Assembly: GCA_019916065.1 (NCBI GenBank)
Contig: CM034243.1
Span: forward strand, 29,228,147 to 29,292,146
From: Vitellaria paradoxa
Taxonomy: Eukaryota > Streptophyta > Magnoliopsida > Ericales > Sapotaceae
DNA: 64,000 bases
Direction of reading: 5' to 3'
Below the pieces are notes generated by a model, which did not search any database, was not told the origin of the DNA, and saw only the letters and a program-made list of their open reading frames with translations. Made by a program: the position numbers and the translations under genes. Below are positions 59,201-64,000 of the stretch, one piece after another (positions within the stretch are counted from its first letter, which is position 1; each line of letters opens with the position of its first letter).

Positions 59201-61693
59201 AAGACTTAGTCTTGATTTCTTTGACATCTTGCTAGCCCAAGGGAAGCGAGATCCTCAACAATGTTTCGCAGATTTGAGCAAGTCAATTTTGTTTTTGGCA
59301 CCGAGATGGTTTAATTTAACTTTCCTCCTGGGCTAGCCATTTTATTTGTACAAACAGATATAAATTACAATCAAATTTGGATATTCTCTACACTATACTG
59401 GTTATATAATATTATAAAAATCTACCACAGTTTCTTCTTATTAACAAGGTTGGAGCCTGGAAATCCAGTGAGTCACTTCAAGTCCAGGTATATCTTAGAA
59501 AGTAGTGGCCAATGATTACCACGCCAACTGTAAAATTGTCCCATTATGAGAAAAAGGCTACTCCTTTCAACAATTTGCTTAACATATGCAATCCTTATGA
59601 TTCAAGCATTTATTCGATGCAGGAACTGAAGTCTTCCCTAATGGATTCTATCGATTGGTTGATGTTAGAGATGTTGCTTATGCACATATTCTTGCATTTG
59701 AGGTTCCTTCAGCTAGTGGCAGATACTGTTTAGTTGGGAAAGTAGCGTTTTCTTCTGAGGTTCTGAATATTTTGCACAAACTGTACCCCACTCTCAGCCT
59801 TCCTGGAAGGTAAGTTATTAGCATTTTCCCTATATTTCATTGGATGACAATGCCATTAGTAGAAGTGGCTGAAATAAAAAGTTAACCAATATTCATCCTG
59901 CCAGATTTGTTACCTTCTTTATTCTTTATTTATTTATTATTATTATTTTTTTTTTGCTTTTTTTTTTTGGATAATAACTTTCGATGACGAGTGCCTTTGA
60001 CAAATTATTTCTTTCTCAATGATTTAAACTGATTGTTGACTTGTTTGTAATCTTTGAAAAGTTTGCTGAGGTAAGGGAAAAATGAAAGGTTAGGACTATA
60101 GAGTTTTTAACTTTTTATGGTGGCGTATATAGAGATGCAGCAGTGTATTTTAGTAAACCATACACCAAAAATCATACAAGGGACTTGGGTTTATAATTAA
60201 TTATGCTAATTGTCAATTTTTAATAATTAGGGTTTATTAACTTAGTGGGCTCAAAAATATGGGAAATACAGGATAGTTCTAAGAAACTATTGTAGTTTTT
60301 ACAAAATCCTCTAATATATGGTTAGAGAAAGCTCTGAATGATACAAATTAGGAATATGTTGAAAGCCTAATTTGGCACTAAATGGTTCAATAAAGTTCAC
60401 AAAGCTTAAGAAAATATTTCTAATGATTGGTGAAGTTCTGCAATCTATGTGCGAAATAACTGTCACATTCTTAATTGCGCCAACTACTTTGTAGATCAAA
60501 TTCATAGGTCATAAATTGAGTTTGGAATGCACTCACTTACGGCATTATACAAGAGCTATGGTAAGCAACTCGTGTATTTGCCAGATTGATTACCGTACCT
60601 TATTTTCATGCATGGGCAATTAATTAAAAGGATTAGGGAAAGTTAGGAAAGGCTTAATAAAATCATCACCCATGGTAATTTTGTTTCATCTTCAATTAAT
60701 GGAAAGGATCAAGGGACATAACTTAGTCGGCTGATAGAAAAATCATGTGATGGTTTCTTGTGGAGTAGTATGACAAGTAGCTTAGAGGCAAGTCTCTGGC
60801 TCAATAGATAAATAACAATGATTAGCCTGCTCAAATTGTCAGTACTAGTTGCTGGAAAATAAGGAATTGGAAGAGAAAGCATAATTCCATGCTTAAATCA
60901 TGAGCCAGATTAAATTACATCAGGCTGCTTCAATTACTAGAAAAGGGTTTTTCTTTATGCTATGTTTGGAGCATGAATTTGTGGAGAGAGAGAAAAAATG
61001 AAGAGAAAATAAAATTTATAATTTGTGCGATTTTTGTGTACTTAATCAAATAAAAGTTATTTTGTTGATAAATATCTATTCATTTGAGTCTAATTTTTTT
61101 AACTCGATAAAAAAAATAGTATAAATTTGACTTTTTCACTTTATTTTACATTTCTGCTATTTTCCTTCACTCTTTCTTTTCCTCCACAAATGTATGTTCC
61201 AAACATAGTATTAAGGAAAATGTTATTTTGCTAGAAGAATTTATCAAAAAAAGACCTCAGAATTATTTATCGACAGCAGTTTTACTGTTAAATGCATCTT
61301 AGTGGGTGTTTTCATTTAAAATGATAAGCACACAACTCTCCACAGTATTTGTAGTTGCTAATTTTGGTATAATTTTTTTGGCAGAATAGCATTGATCGTT
61401 CTTTAGTCCTGTGTCTTTTATGATTTATGCTTTGAAGACCTGTATTAGACCAAATCATCCACTAGCCTTGGGTGTTTTCTGTTGGAATTGAAAGTATTTA
61501 TTGACAATTACAGAATTCTAAGTGGATGTGTGTGTTTTTCATTGACAGAGGTGAAGATAAAATTCCTGCTCAGCCACTCCACCAGGTATCCAAGAAAAAG
61601 GCAGAAAGTTTGGGCATTGACTTCACTCCCCTTGAGGTGACCCTCAAGGACACTGTTGAATTCTTTAAGGAGAAGAACCTCCTCAATTTCTGA
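39446..61693 (+). CDS. Gene B: CCR-like / phenylacetaldehyde-reductase-like SDR, complete, six exons
   Basis: NADPH-dependent reductase of the extended SDR family. Exons 39446-39569, 40589-40758, 43007-43198, 56808-56973, 59623-59809 and 61549-61693 total 984 nt, 327 residues plus TGA, the normal family length. Residues 13-21 TGASGYIAS form the Rossmann G-x2-G-x2-A loop and R39 is the usual NADPH contact. DPAVKGT is at 103-109, the catalytic Ser at 129/130 (ITSS), and Y165-x3-K169 in HWYALSK. True CCRs have NWYCY here, so a general aldehyde/ketone reductase is more likely than a lignin CCR. No signal peptide; cytosolic. All splice sites are GT-AG, with intron phases 1,0,0,1,2. Intron 3 is 13.6 kb, filled by a copia/solo-LTR/LINE nest, yet the code is intact. 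Tandem paralogue of gene A. Substrate cannot be read from sequence. Confidence 0.92.
39570..40588. other. Gene B intron 1
   Basis: 1019 bp, AT-rich. GTCCGTTTGG near 40021 and CCAAACAAACC near 40175 could be the inverted ends of a small MITE. A (TA)n run lies just before the acceptor. Confidence 0.6.
40589..40758 (+). CDS. Gene B exon 2
   Basis: 170 nt, acceptor TTACAG at 40583-40588, ends phase 0 at CCGCAG|GT. Encodes [23 protein letters not shown] and [10 protein letters not shown], all family motifs. Confidence 0.92.
40997..41103. repeat. Tandem ~58-bp duplicate with C-run and A-run
   Basis: AATTGAAGATCTACCCC... then AGAAGAAACTGAAA occurs twice in a row (40997 and 41055) in gene B intron 2. 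Confidence 0.6.
41240..42436 (-). mobile_element. LINE ORF2 fragment in gene B intron 2
   Basis: Minus-strand frame at 42464-42177 has [20 protein letters not shown], the FADD catalytic box, and [18 protein letters not shown]. Frame 41891-41688 has [20 protein letters not shown]. Both match the same regions of the LINE at 45621-51724. The piece between them is broken. No 5' or 3' end of a full element is present; the rest of the intron is non-coding. Confidence 0.85.
43007..43198 (+). CDS. Gene B exon 3
   Basis: 192 nt, phase 0 on both sides, acceptor CTTCAG at 43001-43006, donor AAG|GTATGT at 43199. Encodes [24 protein letters not shown] and [10 protein letters not shown]. Confidence 0.92.
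43199..43922. other. Gene B intron 3, left flank
   Basis: AT-rich, non-coding; no recognised repeat. Confidence 0.5.
43923..44089 (-). repeat. Copia-C 3' LTR
   Basis: About 167 bp, ending AGATTAACA, followed by the polypurine-tract complement. The left border is approximate. Confidence 0.7.
44097..44486 (-). pseudogene. Copia-C RNase H
   Basis: [54 protein letters not shown] and [11 protein letters not shown] are all diagnostic. Frame open for 129 codons but disconnected from RT. Confidence 0.88.
44645..45069 (-). pseudogene. Copia-C reverse transcriptase, C-terminal part
   Basis: Begins at the catalytic [10 protein letters not shown] box and continues [38 protein letters not shown]. The upstream half of RT lies at 52169-52400 beyond the solo LTR. 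Confidence 0.85.
45640..47982 (+). CDS. LINE ORF1 protein
   Basis: 780 residues, starting [21 protein letters not shown] choose this ATG because the open frame continues upstream to 45523, but that part lies in the duplicated target and the solo LTR, outside the element. The centre (roughly residues 200-390) has [37 protein letters not shown] and [14 protein letters not shown], resembling the DUF4283 RNA-binding-like region of plant LINE and retroelement proteins. No zinc knuckle is obvious. The C-terminal third is Ser-rich and low in known motifs. Probably binds the LINE RNA, by analogy with L1 ORF1. Confidence 0.85.
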   Translation: MPLIRNSSSWSHHVHGGRIRKSFQVGHVTIDIAEDFKFNGGVRLTERGRGYVREMVLYKEELRWLQEICWRYQRKVGRKLQLGSIRGGARTVLCSLVSDGLGRMLELRLFAPFGRRLVMIPELLDGNGWAFFAKMLDLFLPRNPPVTINALFHSDKPLGQKIGASLQTSLAASSYLQAAAIPAWNPLRIRSSFNRHQVSVNFEDAVLSSHRLNRCLVGSFGVSTSVKPNFKRVLSWVNNKWSFPGGVEVKELEVDRYLFIFPSKAIANQVLMKDYFIDGNFLLLDAWHSWICCSRRGWNPDSVWIKVIGVPIHLWSLNVFQCIGNYCGGFQDIEEGWNTSSNYKWVRIKVKGDGKQIPASVPLIVGQSKYNCPIWVERKPWVDWNISSTSAVFRPPEGNQVVARGPSTNGRQKVSVPMKFKDQKSKRSSIAYRNFKWIRVGETSKVLKRVNQHSLNQGSHLSFNKFEVLGNLEGQESLSNNINDPFHIISKSPQSAVFNAISGEADHPRVNDSEFSGQQRNLDKQKLNSHSKDSKAPVYDSVPSGQLRNMELTFPIVATKDPINEFPRVTASDFPVTPSPDEVFDEVSDKSVRKVLISGQPLIDSGRLFGKKYSSRKNFISGSSLVPANSINYTDRSGVEFSLQSNGTELCSVDETNSPECIPLATCSPEDWNSELLLLGSCGNDQQQISSWVLNRMKSFKKILGISSDDIEDKLMDLLQSIEEKRRNQHTGERKKQKGSYKGARELKNLQWSLSYEKGAQQDNLMAASGEGRSRKSLSL
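47988..49955 (+). CDS. LINE ORF2 part 1: endonuclease and RT fingers
   Basis: Starts six bases after the ORF1 stop, [20 protein letters not shown]. The apurinic-type endonuclease is marked by [22 protein letters not shown] and SDHFPIML, the catalytic N, E, D and SDH residues. RT begins near residue 450: [60 protein letters not shown]. The correct frame is lost at the T8 run (49872-49879); after that the frame is spurious until its stop at 49953-49955. Confidence 0.9.
   Translation: MKPKILSWNVRGCCGLEKRMLIKSSLKVWHPDIVCLQETKLSTIDIFTVRSLWGNSWVKWVALDSSGASGGILIMWDDRNLTLLESEVGSFTLSCLFKQKEDEVLWSFTGVYGPIDNNLKADFLEEAGAAVFRWNVPWCMGGDFNMVKNMEEKWNCKGRTKFMDLFSDFINDLCCVDLPLNGHKFTWSNSTSKSRIDRFLVSNEWEDLFPEVSQKALSRILSDHFPIMLDGGGLTGGPKPFRFENMWLQVTGFKDMIAAWWHSYSVHGSASYRLLQKLSFLKADLKIWNTQVFGRLDFQKSQLEKDIHQLDSLDDIGKLTDLDRSCRESKLQELRNILKMEEISWRQKSRVTWLKAGDRNTKFFHKMASANKRRNWIDRMRINDSFTEDPNMIRQGILQFYKHLFTEETHWRPKVDNLVFSQLSSSTAASLENQFTEEEIHQALMGLNGEKAPGPDGWTIAFFQSCWNIFKEEFLQVFAEFHQNGRFVRSMNTTFITLVPKKPGAVEVKDFRPISLIGTVYKVLSKVLANRLKSVLDPLISASQNAFVSSRQILDAVLIANELLDSKIKKKEAGIVCKLDLEKAFDHVNWNFLIYLLDKMGFGNKWCRWIHWCISTVRFSILINGSPEGFFCFFPRFEARRSPISFSFHPYYGSP
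49880..51621 (+). CDS. LINE ORF2 part 2: RT palm, thumb and zf-RVT
   Basis: Continues in the +1-shifted frame with [20 protein letters not shown], the FADD box, [17 protein letters not shown] and [12 protein letters not shown]. Then comes [20 protein letters not shown] and the zf-RVT finger ([19 protein letters not shown]). It ends in [20 protein letters not shown], the block also seen at the left window edge. The frame is open from 49858 to the stop at 51619-51621. Confidence 0.9.
52169..52700 (-). pseudogene. Copia-C reverse transcriptase, N-terminal part
   Basis: In shifting frames on the minus strand: [26 protein letters not shown], then a YGLKQSPRAWF-like region and, at the junction, residues before the YIDD half. 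Frame changes and stops are frequent. Confidence 0.75.
52701..53980 (-). pseudogene. Copia-C integrase and linker, decayed
   Basis: Frame 53980-53627 shows [20 protein letters not shown] and [20 protein letters not shown], decayed forms of the pre-integrase and core start (HTDVWGPS-type). The frame 53419-53189 is readable as [20 protein letters not shown], the AVLTATYLINR-type block. Otherwise stops abound. Confidence 0.7.
54240..55223 (-). pseudogene. Copia-C gag remnant
   Basis: Begins [20 protein letters not shown] with the LNGTNYAxWSxxxR-type gag motif. Later [20 protein letters not shown], then pieces with [13 protein letters not shown] and a basic Gly-rich zone encoding the nucleocapsid side. 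A protease-like region (near 54275) is decayed. Confidence 0.78.
55224..55948 (-). repeat. Copia-C leader and 5' LTR, first copy
   Basis: Leader 55224-55800, primer-site complement 55801-55810, LTR 55811-55948. 55685-55948 recurs as 55950-56190. Confidence 0.7.
55950..56190 (-). repeat. Second copy of leader end and LTR (tandem duplicate)
   Basis: Repeats the GTCGACG...ACTAGACAATGAC block, GATGATAGGCTAGGGTTTCT, a decayed primer site (GTAATACTAGG) and the LTR (56052-56190). It ends CATTAACATACATTAACA. Confidence 0.75.
56191..56807. other. Gene B intron 3, right flank
   Basis: AT-rich, non-coding. Ends in a pyrimidine-containing acceptor region at 56788-56807. Confidence 0.5.
56808..56973 (+). 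CDS. Gene B exon 4
   Basis: 166 nt, acceptor ATCAG at 56803-56807, donor ATG|GTACAT at 56974, ends phase 1. Encodes [17 protein letters not shown] with catalytic Y165 and K169, then [15 protein letters not shown]. Confidence 0.92.
56974..57674. other. Gene B intron 4, left part
   Basis: Non-coding. 57100-57280 (TGTTAGATATATAGAAT... CTTGTACAAGATC... TATGCTGAGACAAAG) has the look of a short LTR with a TATACGAGTATAAATA box; no partner copy was found here. Confidence 0.4.
57675..58015 (+). mobile_element. TRIM element with ~81-bp LTRs
   Basis: 5' LTR about 57675-57758, 3' LTR 57935-58015, both ending TTAACA. TGGTATTGGAGC at 57759 is a one- to two-base variant of the tRNA-Met primer site. The internal ~175 bp is non-coding. 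Homologous to 655-885. Confidence 0.7.
58480..59010 (-). pseudogene. Decayed LINE zf-RVT fragment
   Basis: On the minus strand a segment near 58790-58740 reads like [17 protein letters not shown], matching the F-x-W-x2-x-x-GK-x-LT-x-D block that precedes the LINE zinc finger. A C-x2-C / H-x4-C pattern follows with frameshifts. Borders are uncertain; nothing recognised in 59011-59622. Confidence 0.5.
59623..59809 (+). CDS. Gene B exon 5
   Basis: 187 nt, acceptor GCAG at 59619-59622, donor AAG|GTAAGT at 59810, phases 1 to 2. Encodes [20 protein letters not shown] and [10 protein letters not shown]. Confidence 0.92.
59810..61548. other. Gene B intron 5
   Basis: 1739 bp, AT-rich with T-runs near 59940-59970. 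No coding similarity or clear element seen. Confidence 0.6.
61549..61693 (+). CDS. Gene B exon 6 (last exon)
   Basis: 145 nt, acceptor GACAG at 61544-61548, enters phase 2, ends TGA at 61691-61693. Encodes [20 protein letters not shown] and the terminal [10 protein letters not shown]. Confidence 0.92.
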
Positions 61694-61785
61694 ATCATAT
61701 TATATGTTCTAGCTGAGAGATGCAAATATTTGTATGACAGTGTACTCGGTTATTGGACAGCAAGTGAATTCTGAGATATGTATGC

Positions 61786-61813
<28 letters not shown>

Positions 61814-61817
<4 letters not shown>

Positions 61818-61819
61818 AA
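61814..61819 (+). terminator. Candidate poly(A) signal of gene B
   Basis: AATAAA 121 bases after the stop, just after a (TA)n run at 61785-61811. Followed by a TTTTGTTTGTGCTGTTTT stretch. Confidence 0.45.
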
Positions 61820-63646
61820 ATGAAAGCATTTTGTTTGTGCTGTTTTCCCCATTTTCAGGTTTGGCTCTAGTCCAGGGACGAAGGATGGACTACTTGTGAG
61901 TCCACGGGGAAGTATCTTTGAAAGGGGAAATGCTTTTTTATCTGATACTTTTATTTGGAAAATTGTGCTAGCTAGAATAATGGAACTCTTTTGTATCGTT
62001 TTAAATGAAAGAATTTGTTAAGATATATTTTTATTACAAAAATGTTACTGTCTACTAGGTGTGGCATAAGGCAAGTTCTAATTTATGCAAGCATGGCTTG
62101 AGCAAATAATGTGGAGCTCGAGCTCGACACAGTAAATAACAATTTGGGTTTGAGCTCGATTTACAAATAATTTGGCTAATCAAATTATACATATTTTTTT
62201 AATTTGAAATATTATGTATTAAAACGAATAATTTGACTAGTTAAAAGGAGGTCGTTTATTAAATTAAAATGATGTTATTTTGTCCTAACATATATATATA
62301 TATATATATATATTAATTGCAAGATTTTGTTGAGTTTTAATTGTTTGTAAGATGGTTTTAATTGTTTTTAAGTCACATTGTAAATCAAACACCTAGTAGT
62401 TCAAGCTTTACTCAAATTTTAAACAAGTTATAGAAAAATTTGAATTTAGTTCATTTAAGGTCATGAAACAAACTCAATTCACGAGTTATTTGGTTGTATT
62501 GTTAAATTGCTTTGTCACAATTGTATGGTAGAAAAACATTTCTTTTTTTAGAAATATTTTATCAAACAGACTTGCCTTCCTTATACGTTAGGAGCTAAGA
62601 ATCAAAGTTGTAGTTAATAGGTGGGGAGTAATAAATGATGTCCTTTCCTATGTAGTATAAAATATTCTGAGAAAATAATAACACTATTTTTGAATAAATA
62701 TTGGATTGGATGTAATAAGGAAGAAAGAAAAAAAAGTAGCAAGCAATTAATCATATGGGATTTCATTCGTGATGATGAAAGAGACGCTCATTCCTCCAAT
62801 ATTATATTATTACCAGTAGATATATTATCGTATTATATGAAGCACAAACTTTATTAGAAAATCAATACTGTAAGTATTTGTTTGATTATCTCAATCAATA
62901 AAAGAAAATAGAGAAAATTATACTTTACTTCCTTAAATATTTGACTAATTATTAGTAATTATTTTTAATATTTAAAATTTACGTTCACATTCTTTATTTT
63001 AAAATATTTGTTATATCTGATTTTTTTTTTTAATTTTTGTCTATCTGTGTCAAGCTGAGTATCTATCTCCTTAGATAAAATTGAAATAAAGTGAACTTAT
63101 AGTAAGCGCACTTGAATGTATACAGTTGAGAAAAAATGAAAAAAAAGTGTGTTCTTGTGTGAGGCAATGTGAAGGTGTAACACGAATCAATTTACTTGAA
63201 TTTGATTCGATCGTAAGTTTTGTTCAAGTTCAATACAAAATATATATAAATAAATCAAATTTGATAAATCACAATTTTAAACTCATTATGTATAATATTG
63301 AATTCAACTGGAAGAGCTATATTATTTATTGATCGAAGCTATTGAAGCTAATTGTTAAAATTAAGAGTATAGGTCCAAAGTAGGACTTGATGCAAAATGT
63401 AAGAATGGTTAGTGTAATTTACCATTTAAGTTAAAAAAATGTTTTATATGGTTCATAATGTTAAGTAATTAAAGAATGTTAAAAAATAAATGTAGAAAAG
63501 ATAAGAATGCTAAAGTTGATGTGTGGTGCACTGAGAAGAAAATATGATTAGAAATGATTAAATTTGTGAGAAAGTAAAGATATTATCAATTGAATATAAA
63601 TTATTAAAAGCTTAATCAAGCTAGTTTGATCACATACAATAGAGAC
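61820..63646. other. Intergenic region downstream of gene B
   Basis: AT-rich, non-coding. 62040-62480 contains GAGCTCGAGCTCGACAC and related motifs of a degenerate plant repeat, with (TA)n at 62289-62313. The small frame at 63126-63332 has no recognisable features. Confidence 0.45.
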
Positions 63647-64000
63647 TGTTTGACGTGCCAATTAGGTTAGTGATAACATTTAAATCATTAGTAGTGTAAG
63701 GGGTTGTGTTAGACCAAAACTAATGTGTGGAAATAATAAAAAAAGATATTACTCGATATAATTTAATAAAGGAAATAATCATTCACATAATGGAATAGAA
63801 AAATAATATCCAAATCCTGAGGGTGTTTGACGTGCCAATTAGGTTAGTGATAACATTCAAATCATTAGTAATGTAAGGGGTTGTGTTAGACCAAAACTAA
63901 CGTGTGGAAATAATAAAAAAAAAACATTACTCGATATAATTTAATAAAAGAAATAATCATTCACAGAATGGAATAGAGAAATACTATCTAAATCCTGAAG
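63647..64000. repeat. 177-bp tandem repeat, two copies reaching the window edge
   Basis: Units 63647-63823 and 63824-64000 start TGTTTGACGTGCCAATTAGG and are about 94 percent alike by eye. The second unit is cut exactly at its end by the window border, so the array may continue. Confidence 0.75.

Noticed and set aside
1..64000. CRISPR arrays, tRNA or rRNA genes, bacterial operons, integrated DNA virus
   Set aside because: None found by reading both strands; TGGTATCAGAGC motifs are primer sites of LTR elements, not tRNA genes, and all pol-like code fits retrotransposon gene order without an envelope or movement protein.

Overview
The window looks like nuclear DNA of a flowering plant, most likely a eudicot with a large, retroelement-rich genome. 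The supports are GT-AG introns, plant-type CCR-like reductase exons, Ty1/copia and Ty3/gypsy elements with initiator-tRNA-Met primer sites, plant L1 LINEs with an endonuclease ORF, small TRIM elements and strong AT richness. I cannot name the species. No rRNA, tRNA, CRISPR or prokaryotic operon is visible.

Host genes. Two paralogous genes lie head to tail on the + strand. Both encode extended short-chain dehydrogenase/reductases of the cinnamoyl-CoA-reductase-like / phenylacetaldehyde-reductase family. Gene A is seen only from exon 4 to exon 6 (9818-35498); its first exons must lie left of the window if it is complete. Gene B is complete: six exons between 39446 and 61693 give a 327-residue protein. 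The introns occupy matching positions and phases in both genes, so they are tandem duplicates. No other host gene is supported. Nearly everything else is transposon.

Layout. 1-9817 (probably intron 3 of gene A): LINE tail, two TRIM-like elements, a decayed LINE and a decayed gypsy element with unequal LTRs. 9981-31258 (intron 4 of gene A): SINE-like remnants and a nest of three elements. Copia-A (11414-29856) carries Copia-B (18601-29658) inside its 5' LTR, and Copia-B carries a chromodomain-bearing gypsy element (19035-25406) inside its RNase H region. Each has a clean 5-bp target duplication, and LTR divergence falls from outer to inner. 31446-35350 (intron 5): a 5'-truncated LINE. 35523-39445: intergenic DNA with a 1.1-kb foldback element ending 209 bp before the gene B start codon. 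40759-43006 (intron 2 of gene B): LINE fragment. 43199-56807 (intron 3, 13.6 kb): Copia-C, split by a solo LTR that is itself split by a full-length, nearly intact LINE. 56974-59622 (intron 4): a TRIM and another LINE relic. The right edge holds two copies of a 177-bp tandem unit.

How it works together. The host content is one tandem pair of NADPH-dependent aldehyde/ketone reductases. Their exons and splice sites remain readable although their introns have grown to 10-20 kb by repeated retroelement insertion, mostly antisense to the genes. The items I rate highest are the foldback element with its internal array of short palindromes at the gene B promoter, the datable insertion nests inside introns, the near-intact LINE, and the gypsy element whose coding frame runs through its polypurine tract into the LTR.
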